This document shows positions 34,186 to 45,169 of a DNA stretch of 64,000 nt, one piece after another. Both the position numbers and the translations under genes were made by a program. The DNA comes from Odiellus spinosus. Taxonomy: Eukaryota > Arthropoda > Arachnida > Opiliones > Phalangiidae. The notes under the pieces were generated by a model. The model saw only the letters and a list, made by a program, of their open reading frames with translations, searched no databases and was not told the origin of the DNA. The first letter of the stretch is position 1; each line of letters starts with the position of its first letter. The stretch covers positions 34,139,458 through 34,203,457 of the forward strand of contig OY987225.1 of the NCBI GenBank assembly GCA_963920705.1, given 5' to 3'.

Positions 34186-37100
34186 TTTAATTAATCGTAT
34201 CAAATTAGTCTTATCAAATATTTTCTTTTGAATAATATTAAAAAATAATCAGACCGGATGTTGAACTTAACCCTAACTTCCGGAGGTAATGTGATCGACT
34301 ATAATGTTTCGAGATTATCTATAGCATCTCCCATTAAATTCTTAGGCAGCTGGATCTATATGGTCACAAAAGATATCATTAAATTACGATTAAGGCAGCC
34401 TGGACCAAATGCGACGAATAATTTATAAAGAAATCCATTTTGGACTCGCAATAATTTTTCCCGATAACGGTTAAATATTTTATAGAAATAAAGCACGCGC
34501 AATACGCGTTCGACACGATTAAAACATTTAAGAAATATTAGAAGGGAATAAGAACAATCACAGTCGCGACTACTTTTAGATCTATCATATTTAAACACGG
34601 CATATAAATCCGCCTCAACCTTCCCCATATTACACGATCGTTCGCGAACAAATAAGATTTTTCGAATTAAGTCTCGCGCTAGCTTTACTCCGCGTAAAAA
34701 TAAAAATATGGCGCGTGCCTTTTCTATAAAATCAAACTGAGTTAAGGATACTGGACGAAGGTAAGGCGGACTGATACGTAATATTAAAGTTAATAGATAT
34801 AAAAATAGTCTTTACAAACTCCGTCGCGAAAGTTAAAATAAACACGCGCAATAAAAAATTAAAAATCCACGCGTTGAAAGTTCAATAAGTTGAAAGCTAC
34901 GTCGAACTGAAATCACAAATAGCGATACAGGGAACGTATCATCGTACGTATTGAAAACATTAATGACACGAATATAACGTTTATTTCACTAGTAATTTGA
35001 AGCGCGTATAAAGTTAGGGTGCCTTAATTTATATCTAAAGTAAACGTTAATTTAATAGAGGTTGGTAGCTTCGTACGGGTTATCAATTCATCGTGAAATG
35101 AATAGCTCATTTCTGACGTAAGTGATACACGAAAATAACTAAAGCAGCTGTCCTTACTTATAAAGTACCTGACCATTAAAAGGGGAGTGGTCACTAAGTC
35201 CACTTATATCGTCGGTGACCCTACAAATACAAAACATGGCTTTTAATCACGCCCTATACTTTATTAAACTACACTCGTCCGGGTCTCTTTTATTTAAAAA
35301 AAGGGGACCAATATTAAGTTTATCTTTAATATTTAATTCCAGTTCCAAATGGAAAAAGTCGTGTTTATTCAAATGGAAAGATAAGACAAATTATAGGTAG
35401 TCTCGCGAGAGACCGCAAATGGGAGCTAGGCCGCTACCAAAGATAAAGTAAATTTAAAGGGTAACACGTGGAGAAATTTAAAAGTGGCGCGAGATTTTTC
35501 GCGCGCTTTCGTAAAAATGAAAGAAAATAAATTTAGATTGGCGCGTGCGGAAATTCACGCGCTTTTACTTGAAAGATAGAACTATGATAGTAATATGGCG
35601 CGAGATATGTAAAAATGGCGCGAAAATTTAGCCACTCCCCTTTTCAGTAAATTAAATTTCTCTCCTTGACGCGAATTTCAAATCATCTTTCCAAGAAAAC
35701 GGTTAAATATTTTTAATTGAAATTTTGTATAGACGTTTAATAGACACTACTACACCCAATTCAATCATTTTGGGGGAATTTATTTCGCTGCCTGTCTTCC
35801 TTTAACAGCAATAGAGTATTAATAATTCATTCGATATATTCGTAAACTAAATAAAAAATATCTATCATTTAAATCTCGTGAGAATTTTAGCCCTTTTATA
35901 TAAAAACAGATTTATTTAATGCCAAAGGTTTTAAATCCAAATTTAATCTTAAAGACGGATTTGTGCAAAATAATAACCAAAATTGAAATTTAAATAAGAT
36001 TTTTAATATCAAAATTATTAACTGAAATATAATTTTAATTAACTTAATGGTTTTAAAGCCCGCATTAATAAGTAAATCATACGTATTAACTAAAAAAGGT
36101 AATTTAATAGCTCGAAATAAACATATTTAAAACATATGAAAATTTATTGCCCATATCTCCCAAAAAAGCTATTATTTTTATATTAGGCCTTTTATGCAGC
36201 AAAGCTGACTCGCAATTTTAACCTAATTGTGTTTACCAGAAGAACGGCGGGTGGTTTAAGATTAATGGTATAAACTATATTTTTAGAAATGCTTTTTTTT
36301 TTAGCTCGTGGCGGTGTGGCGATTTAATACGACTAATGTAAAGAATATAAGTACTCTCTCCTCTATACTAGCCCTATTTGAAAGCGCGGGAAGATTAGAT
36401 TTAATTCTCTTAAAAGCTAGGTAGATATTATAAGACATAAGCCTTTGCCCCTATCCCCGTTCGCCATATCTTTACAAATACTACTTTAATCTCTATCCGA
36501 TTTAATATTAAGATTAATACGCCTCGCCTTTATCTACGTTAACAAATCGCGCGCGGATAAATTCACGCGCGAGACCTTATAATTTATCACGAGAAGATAT
36601 ATTCTCAATAGTATCAGCGCGAGTTTACAGCGCGTGCCGTGTTAGTTTACGCCTTTAAACCCTATTATTTCGTTTATTATAGAAAAAAAAGGCAGCCTTG
36701 GTTCGCACGCGCAATCAATTCGAAGTAAAATTAAAAGATTGAATGAAAAAAATCAGCGCGAGTTTACAGCGCGCGCGATACTTTTCTTCAGTTAAAACAA
36801 TATATATATTTTTAAAGGAAATAAAAGGGTCATATAGGGTAACACGCGCTACTAATTCAAGGTGAAATTAATTAAATTAGAATCCCGTTTGAGTTTTCAG
36901 CGCGTACAAAGGTTATCCCCCATCTTTAAATCTATTTAAATTTCTATTAGAGATAGGTGGAATAGTAGGTTTGTAGAAGCTGAAAACTAATTTAATGATA
37001 TAAGCAAGTATATTTATTTGTGGTTACGGTCGGTTGGAGTATAACGTGATATAATACCCCTAAAAAAAGAACAAACAGTAAGCTTTTTCTGGTAGCAATT

Positions 37101-37391
37101 TTTTTTTTATTTTATTTACCTCCGTTTGTTTAATTTGCTATTATTATATTAGATATTTATTCCAACTATTGTATCAGATTACGCGCAGAGGTTATCTATG
37201 TTTTATGGTAAAAAAAACCCGCTGTTGGGTTGGAAATGCTATATTATTATTACGGAGTACAAATTACTCTGGGAAAAACATGACCATTTGAGCACTATGT
37301 AAATATATATGTATATTATATTTTATAGATACACTTAACTTAATAAGTGACGCGTTTCAATGTTTAACATTATTTATTTCATATATTACGT
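34186..37391. other. Intergenic sequence with dispersed CGCG words
   Basis: No gene is supported. The region has many GCGCG(A/T)G words. CAGCGCGAGTTTACAGCGCG occurs twice, near 36615 and 36754, about 140 bp apart, suggesting a degenerate duplication. The minus-strand frame at 34356-34628 (90 codons, true ATG) is one of the less biased in the window, but it has no recognisable domain, splice signals or homologue I can name, so I do not call it a gene. Confidence 0.5.
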
Positions 37392-37708
37392 GTTCCAAAT
37401 GGAAATTGAGTAACATTTTCGAAAAGATCGTTAAAAAACGATTCGAAATATATATTCATATGTCATAAAATAAAATTACAGTGACAGTAAAAATACATTT
37501 TTTATAATCACCATTTTCGAAATTTTTAAAATTAAATTTTCACGTGATATTACGTCATCAAAATGGTCGCGTGTTTCGCTTTGTATATAAAATACAGTTG
37601 ATTCTCGCGCAGCACCAGTAATAAGCTCGCTTTCGCGCGGTCTTTTTCGTAAAAGTACTTTATCTAGATCGTTAATTACGTTCCAGAAATTAACTACGTC
37701 ATATACCG
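37392..37708 (+). repeat. Dispersed CACGTG/TACGTCAT family, copy D
   Basis: A near-complete copy: TTCCAAATGGAAATTGAGTA, TTCGAAAAGATCG, TTACAGTGACAGTAAAAATA, ATATTACGTCATC, GGTCGCGTG (a changed E-box), ACAGTTGATTCTCGCGC, CGCTTTCGCGCGGTCTTTTT, GTAAAAGTACTTTATCTAGA and ACTACGTCATATACC. It faces minus-strand pieces of the same family at 38405-38495 and 38942-39010, giving a possible ~1.6-kb fold-back arrangement. Confidence 0.85.
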
Positions 37709-38404
37709 GAAACCAAAATGAAACTACACGTAAATTCGCAGAGATATAAAATTCATAAAACTAAAAATATGGTCTATATTAATTGGGAAAAAATGGTGAC
37801 ACCCTCACTTTAAATTAATATATATTTTGATCATTTCATCATCCCTTTTTTTAAATTTGATCGAGCTAGGTGATGGGGATTGAGACTCCAGGGGAGGGGG
37901 TTACATTTTTGAGTTTGAAGTTTTGGGAATTCGGCGAACCTTGAAGGATAGAATCTCATAAAAGCGCGGGGAAGCGTAGAGCGAAGGAATATCTTTTGCC
38001 AAAAAAAAGTAAGGACCAGCCAGTTATGATACAAAATAAAAAAAAAAAAAAACTAAGGTTTATATAGATTATATATAGACTTCTTTCCAATATAATATCT
38101 TACAGTTTCATCTATGGGTCAGAAATCGACTAAGAAAGAGTCATATTTAACATTAGAAAAATATAGTTTCGTAACTCAATTTTTATACCTTCTAAAATTG
38201 AAATTTAAAAACCTACATATATCTATCGAAGAGGGCCAAATAATATCCAAAGTTTACAAATCTTCTACTAGGATTTTCAAAATCTCGACTAGTTTTACGA
38301 AATTCGAAAATTCGAAAATATCGGAGAATTTTTTTTATTCTGAATCGAATAAAAAGATCAATTTCATTTCGTGTAGTGAGAATTAATTGTAGGTAATTTT
38401 TATT
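37709..38404. other. Sequence between inverted repeat copies
   Basis: Lies between inverted copies of the dispersed family. It holds an ATG-initiated 90-codon frame (38114-38386, beginning MGQKSTKKES) that is rich in K, F, S and N and has no motif. If the flanking repeats are ends of one element this would be its cargo, but the AT-rich composition makes a chance frame more likely. Confidence 0.35.
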
Positions 38405-39010
38405 CCGTTACCTATGACGTAGTTAACGGTAATTTTGATACGACTTGATCTGGATTAAGTACTTTCACGAAAAATACCGCGCGAATGCGACCTTATTACT
38501 TTATGGAGATTTTCATATATTTTAAGGTACCGTTCAGAATTAGAAATTCTTAGAAATATTTTAAAATTACGTTTTCGCAAAGAGATTGTGGCCAAATTCT
38601 GGGTTTGAGACGTTTATTTTGTAGCGGGAAACTCAAACTTTACAAGGAAATCGACCCTGTAAGCCTACGATTTTTCTGAAGCTCGTAAAAGCTTATTTAC
38701 CGGACCGTAAAGGAAAAATTCCGTTAAAAATGGTATAATTAGGATAATTATTGCGGTTGGCTAATTAGGGTCGTATCTTCTCCGGGTTTTTTCCTAGAGT
38801 GTTGAAGCTATGTTCCGCGAATAGCCCCATTCTTAATCTACAAAATGAGCCCTTCCATCTTTAAATAGACTCAACCAAAGTTAAGTTATACATTTTTAAA
38901 TGAAAGTGTTCAGAATTAGAAACGTTCAGATTTAGGAGTACTGACCATACATATATTTTGAATCCTTTTTTAACGATCTTTCCGAAAATTATACTTAATT
39001 TCAATTTAAA
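38405..39010 (-). repeat. Dispersed family, copy E (inverted, interrupted)
   Basis: Two minus-strand pieces of the family. 38405-38495 matches the distal part (GACGTAGTTAACG, GATCTGGATTAAGTACTTTC, ACGAAAAATACCGCGCGAA). 38942-39010 matches the proximal part (CATACATATATTTTGAATCC, TTTTTTAACGATCTTTCCG, AAAATTATACTTAATTTC). The ~450 bp between are unrelated to the family, so the middle was replaced or interrupted. Confidence 0.7.
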
Positions 39011-39646
39011 ATTGATGAAAAATCAAAGACAGCTTTCATAAATCTTATTTGAAATCAAAGACGTATCTGAGACACAAATAAAAATGAACTGACCCTAGTC
39101 TTAATATAAAAACCTCGAAAAAAATACGAAAATAAAATCAATACTTGAATAAAAAAAAAAAAAAAATGGTTGCATTGCGGGCTAGCATTCCCTCTTCCAA
39201 TTTTATCCTATACTGGTTTAAGTATAGTATAAGAATTTGAGAGTTAGATAATCTCGGAGTGTTTTTATAACCCCGACGGGTAAAAAGATGCACGCTCTGG
39301 GAAAGACCAGGGCATCAGAGAAAGCGGAGGGAAACGGATATAGAACTGCGCTAGAGCGGAACCAGAGCAGCCTGACTGCCCCACGCTTATCTGAGCGTAT
39401 ATATATATATACAACCTTTTTTTTTAGCCTTAAATCGACACCGAGTCCAAAGCCCGTCTCCCTCGATATAGATAATATTAAACTAACCATGGATAAAAAT
39501 AGGTAGTCTAGCTTTGTATACATAGTCAACTCAATTTCGAAGATGTATACATTATATTTAGCCTAAAATCGAAAAATTTATCCATTCCAAGTTTGTACTT
39601 ACAGAGCACAAACGTAAGCCGCTTCTCATAAGATTCGTTCACACTA
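39011..39646. other. Intergenic sequence
   Basis: No supported gene. It includes an A16 run near 39151-39166 and a TA run near 39399-39410. Two opposed open frames at 39218-39529 overlap each other and are mutually exclusive, with no motif in either. Confidence 0.45.
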
Positions 39647-40191
39647 GAGACTAAAATATTTTGATTTTCGGTTAAATAAGATCTAATTCATGCCAAAAAC
39701 TTTAATAATTCTAGCGGCGCGTGAAATTTGTAGAGTCAAAGGCGAGCATTAGCGCGTGAAAATATTTTCTATTCCTGACATTTTTGGCGCGTGACATTTG
39801 TAGAGTCAAAGGCGAGCATTAGCGCGTGAAAATATTTTCAATTCCTGACATTTTTGGCGCGTGACATTTATAGAGTCAAAGGTGAGCATTAGCGCGTGAA
39901 AATATTTTCTATTCCTGACATTTTTGGCGCGTGACATTTGTAGAGTCAAAGGCGAGCATTAGCGCGTGAAAATATTTTCAATTCCTGACATTTTTGGCGC
40001 GTGACATTTATAGAGTCAAAGGCGAGCATTAGCGCGTGAAAATATTTTCTATTCCTGACATATTTGGCGCGTGACTTTGTGGATTCATTTTTATATATCG
40101 AGGATAACAACTAATAAAAATACCATGATTTATGAATTAACCTTTCAATTCCTAACGAATAAAAAGGTTTACTAGTGTCTAATGTGAACTT
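39647..40191. mobile_element. Candidate TIR element carrying a 70-bp array
   Basis: GTTCACACTAGAGACT near 39647 is answered by AGTGTCTAATGTGAAC at 40176-40191, an imperfect inverted pair. It resembles the ends of the TA-flanked MITE at 8137-8311 (GTTCGCACTAG). Inside sits the 70-bp GCGCGTGA array. The flanks are TT rather than TA, so the boundary is less certain. The simplest reading is a small element whose interior expanded into a satellite, or an array captured by one. Confidence 0.5.
39716..40080 (+). repeat. 70-bp GCGCGTGA repeat, locus 3
   Basis: Five full 70-bp units start at 39716, 39786, 39856, 39926 and 39996, with a partial sixth at 40066. The core is GGCGCGTGACATTTGTAGAG, TCAAAGGCGAGCATTAGCGC, GTGAAAATATTTTCTATTCC, TGACATTTTT. 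Units with TTTTCAATTCC alternate with units with TTTTCTATTCC, indicating a two-unit step. The end at GACTTTGTGGATTCATTTTT parallels the ends of the other two loci. Confidence 0.93.
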
Positions 40192-40680
40192 AGCTAAATC
40201 GGTTCAGAATACAGGGCGAGTTTTTGGTCAAAAACGTCTATAATTTAGTAATAAACTTAAAAGTGGCCGACATTTCTAATGAAAAACAGTATTTTTTCTA
40301 TAGAAATTATAGTACTTTTCAAGATGGTAACTGACCATAGGGAGCAAAAAATAATCGAAAAACGTGGGGGCTTTTTTTTTTTTTTAAGGGGTTCTATCTG
40401 GATGGCGAGAAGTTCCCTTAAATTTAAAATTCAATTTTCACCCCCGATTCGCCCGCAATACTCCCCCCGAGGGACCAAATTCGACCTCTCTCTCTACTGT
40501 TTTAGTAGCTCGGACGGACGGACGACCGACCGAGACTCCATTTACAATCAAAGGTCTCCCATTCCGGGAACTTGGAAAATAAAAATCAATAAATTTTCTA
40601 GTTACTTTCGACGGTCAAAACTGGTGGGGTAAGAAATGCTTTAGAAGTTTAGACAGCCGTGGAATTTATTCGCTATACGC
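40192..40680. other. Intergenic sequence
   Basis: No gene is supported. A 117-codon frame (40279-40632) begins at ATG but reads through a T-run as polyphenylalanine and through GGACGGACGGACGACCGACC, so it is likely spurious. Confidence 0.45.
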
Positions 40681-40682
40681 CG

Positions 40683-41395
40683 GAAATTAGGCTTAGCTAT
40701 TTATAAGGCTTGATAAAAAGCAGACGACAGGCCTTTTTTTAACTTGAAGATTAGAAATATATTTAAATAATATAAGTAACGTATTTAAATTAATTTAATC
40801 GTATTAACTACATTCGTGCGAAATTAGGCTTAGCTCTATTTGGTATTGATAAAGAGCAGACGATGCTTTTAAAATTGATAATCGGGCATATATAGAAACG
40901 GTTTCAATTATAAATGAATATTTAATTTAATCTATTTTAACAATATTCGTCCGAAATTAGGCTTAGCTCTAGCATTGATAAAGAGCAGACGACGCTTTTT
41001 AAATTGAAATTTACCCATATTTAATTTAATATATTTTAACTATAATCGTATTTATAATCGTACTAAAGTATTAAGCAGACGAAACTAATAAAATTTTAAG
41101 TATATAGACATTATAATCGTAAGATTTAGCAGACGACGCTAATTAAATTAACATTACATAGTATAGATTAGTTAGAGGGTGGCAATGACCGCTAACTAAT
41201 TAAATAACGATATTTAAGGACTAATTAGGACCCAGGGCATTCAGAAAAAAATGCTAAAAAAATCTACGACAAGTGGAAGTGTGAGAAAAACGTATTTGAA
41301 ATTTTCTCACATTTTCACAAGTTACTATAAATTAAGCAGACGAAACTAGAAGCTATTTCCGTATTTCGAAACTAAGCCTAACTTCCGACAAATAA
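40683..41395 (+). repeat. GCAGACGA box cluster 1
   Basis: Six boxes at 40720, 40856, 40985, 41075, 41129 and 41336, all on the plus strand, with irregular spacing (136, 129, 90, 54 and 207 bp). In the first three units AAATTAGGCTTAGCT precedes TTGATAAAGAGCAGACGA or a close variant. The last box is followed by AAGCCTAACTTCCG (41376), a 14-mer also present in every unit of the 195-bp array at 57-59 kb. The DNA between boxes is otherwise diverged, so this looks like an old satellite in which the box has been retained. Confidence 0.75.
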
Positions 41396-43690
41396 TATAA
41401 ACCAAATAAAATTTTACCTATAGCATTTTTCCCTGGGTCCAAAAAATAAAACAAAAAATCTAATAAATTTAGTTTCAAAGTTTCCTAAATGTAAAATTCT
41501 AGTTTCATCTATATCTCAAAATCCTGACACTAAAAATAACCAAAAGAGGAATTTTCGACGTTTGGTGGCGTTTCTACATCCGAGCAATTCTATTGGTTGG
41601 TCAAAAAATATATATATATAATATAAAATAGAAATAAAAACCTTAAAACTAAAAGCGAAAAAGGAAAAAAAAAAGTGTTCAAATGCAATTTGCTATTTCT
41701 TTTGATAAAACCAATAGGTCTTTCTATACTCTTCCCCCTCACGTGACCCCCCCGAACCCCCCTAGGAAAGGTAAAGTAAGAAGGAGTGAGAGTAAAGGTG
41801 TGGGGGGAAAGAAAACTTCCAGGAAAAAGCATCGAAGCGGGTGGACTTAAAAAAATAGGGTTTGTACTAAAGCTGCAAAGTAGAAATCGCCAATATACGT
41901 AATATAAGAGTTTGGCATGCAGATTGCGAGGCCAGCTACAGAAAGAAAGAGAAAAAAGTTCTAACAAGAATGGACATGTAGCGCCACCTATTTCTTCCAC
42001 CGACCGTCCCCTAGGGGTCTCTCTCTAACCCCCCCTATCACCATCCCCACCTAGCTATACCGTTTTTATCATTCACCTACTCAGTCCCCCAACCCCAACC
42101 CCCCATCCAAGCAACCTACACATCTCCTATCTTCATCCTTAAGCCTTGTTCGTACGTGAATATAAATTTTACTAGCAATTACGCCCGTAAATGATAAGTT
42201 TTTTTTTTTTTTTTCTCAAAATTACCCCAGATAGCGACAACCATACGGCAGCAGTTCGAAATTATGTTTTCCTTCACTTAAAGATATTTAAATGCACGAA
42301 ACTAAACGCGTTTTCCCTTGAAACGAGGTTTAAATAATCATAAAACAAGTTATAAAATTTGCCCAGAGAGCTAAGCCTAAATCATTATCATTAAGCCTTT
42401 TTTTAAATAAAATTGAAACTAGAGCGATTCGAGTTGATTTCAAATGGACTAATTAGGATTCATTTGTTTTAAGTCGGTTTCATTTATTTACCAATATCAT
42501 AATTGGTTCACCAAATGACGTCATCGTGACGTCAACGAAAAAAACCTAAGAGAAATAGACCGCCTATTCTATTTTCCCTCCTTCTCTATAGTGAAACTGG
42601 GGAAAACTGGACCATGTATAAATAGTAATGGAACACAAAATTACAAAGAGTTTCCCTAAGGACAGACAGACTAACTTTTAACTGAATTTTCATTTTTTTT
42701 AGTCAAAAACAATTAATCGGAAAATAAAATATGAAAAAATTTTAAAACACAATTTTCAAGTTAGTTACACATTTAGTAACATATCCCCTAAATACTAGTT
42801 ATTTAATACTACAAATAGTATTAATTCCCCTATTTGAAATGAAATGAAAGAAATTTAACTATAATCTGAACAGTCCTCGCGAATCCAAAGAAGCGAAACT
42901 ATCCCCCCCCCTCCCTTCGACATTTTTTTTTCTCTAACTGGAAGTTGGCAGGACCTCCAAAAAAAAACCAATTTTAGCCCCGGATTTTGGAGATGGTTCG
43001 AAGCTTCAATATATACATATATAAGAACCGAAAGAAGAACCAAGGAAGAAAGGGGGGGGGTTAAACCCAGAGACGGACTCAACCCCCCTCCATATCAAGC
43101 TAAGCAAAAAGGGGGAAAGCAGGGCAATAGGGGTTTTCAAACGGTACACTATTTCCCATATAGCCCCCGTTTGCCCGGTTTTATATCCCCAGGGTTGAGC
43201 CTTCCGCCCACCCTTCTTACTATACTTCGCCCACCCTGTTGCCCCCGCGCCCCCACTAGCCAAACTCCCCCTTATTTCTATTCTTTCTTCCGCCCCCCAA
43301 CCCAAACTCAATCCTCTTTTGACGCCCCCCCCCCCCTCTCTATGGTTCCCCCACCCACAAACCCCCCAATTTCGGACAACTTTGCTGACACGGTCGAGTT
43401 TTTAAAACTCCGAATGGCATTCGCGATATACATATAGTCAGTACTAGTATTTGCGACTTTAAAATGGTAATACTAGCAAAGATACAACGAAGTTCGATTT
43501 GTTTTTGAAGAAAAAGTCTGATAAAAATTATCATTTTACTTAAAATGACGTCATAGTCTAGTAGAACTTAATTAGATCTTCAAATTAAGACTAATTACGT
43601 CAAAATCCATCAATAATTAAGAAAGTTATTAATTTTTAAAGTCACTTGACTCGATCACGAGGGAACCAATTATTCATTTCCGGTTGGAAA
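41396..43690. other. Intergenic sequence with C-rich patches
   Basis: No gene is supported. C-rich and G-rich runs lie at 41745-41765, 42028-42110, 42903-42914, 43051-43060 and 43326-43338. ATGACGTCATCGTGACGTCA lies near 42517. The longest frame in the window (136 codons, minus strand, 41590-42000) begins at GTG, is rich in F, L and S and has no domain. Opposed proline-rich frames near 43006-43437 come from C-tracts. Confidence 0.5.
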
Positions 43691-43694
43691 TAAA

Positions 43695-44070
43695 TTTTAA
43701 TTTTGAAATTAATTCATAACTTCGTTAATTACGGTCCGGTTTTAATTTAATTAACATCATTTTAAAGATCACATTAAGCTTTATTTAAATACCTTAGAAT
43801 AATAAACCTAATTATTTTTGTGGAAGTTTGCCTGTTAGTTTAATCACATGAAAAAAGTGTAAATTTTGAAATCGCGACAAATCTATCAGTTTTTGAAATT
43901 AATTCATAACTTCGTTAATTATGGTCCGATTTTAATGTAATTAGCATCATTTTAAAGATCTCATTAAGCTTAATTTAAATATTGTATAATTGTAAATTTT
44001 TGTGGAATATGAGTTCACGTAATAGTCAAATTACTGAATTTGTATTCGCAACCAATCTATCGGTTTCCCC
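43695..44070. repeat. 190-bp tandem duplication
   Basis: TTTTGAAATTAATTCATAAC, then TTCGTTAATTA(C/T)GGTCCG, then CATCATTTTAAAGATC, lies near 43701 and again near 43891, exactly 190 bp apart. Both copies continue with CATTAAGCTT and a TTTTTGTGGAA segment. Two copies only, about 85-90% similar by eye. Confidence 0.85.
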
Positions 44071-44895
44071 TAGTAGCGCAACATTAACTGGAGTATCTAG
44101 AACGTTGCGGGCTTTTACGTAATCTTAGATGCGCTATGTAGAGGAAGGGGGACGGACGGACGGCTGTCCTTTTCTCTTACATATGCATATTGGACCAATA
44201 GGGGGATGAGGGTGGAAGGAGGTCGATGGATTTAGTGAGGAGGATTTTAGTTTCCTCCAGAACTTTCGATTCCCTAGCGGCTAAGTCACAATGAAAAACT
44301 TCTTAGAAGAGACGGACGACAAGAAATCGCTTTTTAGATAGCTGCTCTTATACGCTTACACATACCTATATATATATATACATATATACAGATAGGAAGG
44401 GCCAAAACTAAAATGAATTAAAATAAAATTGAACTTTCCTTCAAACTTGAAATATGTCAAAATACAAAATTGAAATTTCCTAGATTAAAATGTTTCGTAA
44501 TAACATCTTAAAGGGGATTGGCTACAATTTTGAAATTTAAAATATGCTAAAAAACATCCAATCAAAACTCGCGTAAGTTTTGTGGTAATTAGAGAGGTTA
44601 ATTATTAAAATTATGAAATTAAAGGATCGAAAAAAAAAAAAAGGATATGCTGATCAGCCAATGAGAGATCGCCTAAATTAACCCAATAAGAGATATTTGT
44701 TAAGTCTAATTGGTTCACGCGACATTTTATTTGACATTTCATTGGCCGAGAATTTTCCATTCTAAAATTTATAATTAAGATCATTTATATGTATTTAAAA
44801 TAATTAAAATTATTTTTTATTTGTAAGATAATTAGTTTTTAATGAAAAATTAACTTTAAATTTAGGTTGGTAATTACTTTATAAAATACGAAGCT
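44071..44895. other. Intergenic sequence with CCAAT-box cluster
   Basis: No gene is recognisable. A GACG microsatellite lies at 44151-44162 and a TA run at 44372-44382. Four CCAAT/ATTGG words lie between 44658 and 44745 and are listed separately. Confidence 0.45.
44656..44750. promoter_or_regulatory. Cluster of four CCAAT boxes
   Basis: CCAAT at 44658 and 44683, and its reverse ATTGG at 44709 and 44741, lie within 90 bp at 25-32-bp intervals. The outer contexts (AGCCAATGAGA, TTCATTGGCCGAG) fit the NF-Y consensus, which prefers a purine-rich 5' side and spaced sites. No TATA box or open reading frame is clearly associated, so a promoter is only a possibility. Confidence 0.25.
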
Positions 44896-44903
44896 TACAT
44901 TAA

Positions 44904-45014
44904 AGGGGCAAAAATCCCCATATATTTTCTATTAGCCCCTGTAGAAGTGTTTTAACCTTACTACAACCACGTTCACGGAAAAGTCCATTTCCAGGGGCTA
45001 AAATAAAAATCCCA
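44904..45014 (+). repeat. Dispersed GCCCCTGTA repeat, copy 4
   Basis: The cleanest member: AGGGGCAAAAATCCCCATAT, ATTTTCTATTAGCCCCTGTA, GAAGTGTTTTAACCTTAC and, at the far end, CCAGGGGCTAAAATAAAAAT, CCC. The first and last GGGGC words plus the central GCCCC allow fold-back pairing. It abuts the inverted repeat at 45045-45169. Confidence 0.7.
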
Positions 45015-45044
45015 ATATAAATTGTCTAGTCAGGAAGCTTATCC

Positions 45045-45169
45045 AGTAAAATTCCAATTCAAGTTGGCAGTACGCTTAAAATTGGGCTAAATATTATCTA
45101 TTATATACTGACTTAGATATAAAGGAAGCCTTGCTTAGCTCTTACTGTCAACTTAAGCTGGAATTTTAC
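45045..45169. mobile_element. 125-bp fold-back element
   Basis: The left arm AGTAAAATTCCAATTCAAGT, TGGCAGTA is matched by the right arm TACTGTCAACTTAAGCTGGA, ATTTTACT, an inverted repeat of about 28 bp with a few mismatches. The loop holds AAGCCTTGCTTAGCT. No target duplication is evident. It is too short to code and may be a MITE. Confidence 0.65.

Noticed and set aside
34356-34628. 90-codon ATG frame on the minus strand with balanced composition
   Set aside because: No domain, splice signal or paralogue is visible; a frame this long is expected by chance in 64 kb. Not excluded as an exon.
41590-42000. 136-codon minus-strand frame, the longest in the window
   Set aside because: It starts at GTG, is dominated by F, L and S from poly-pyrimidine sequence, ends in TA-rich DNA and shows no domain.
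43006-43437. Proline-rich and glycine-rich opposed frames
   Set aside because: They are translations of C- and G-tracts on opposite strands and cannot both be coding.
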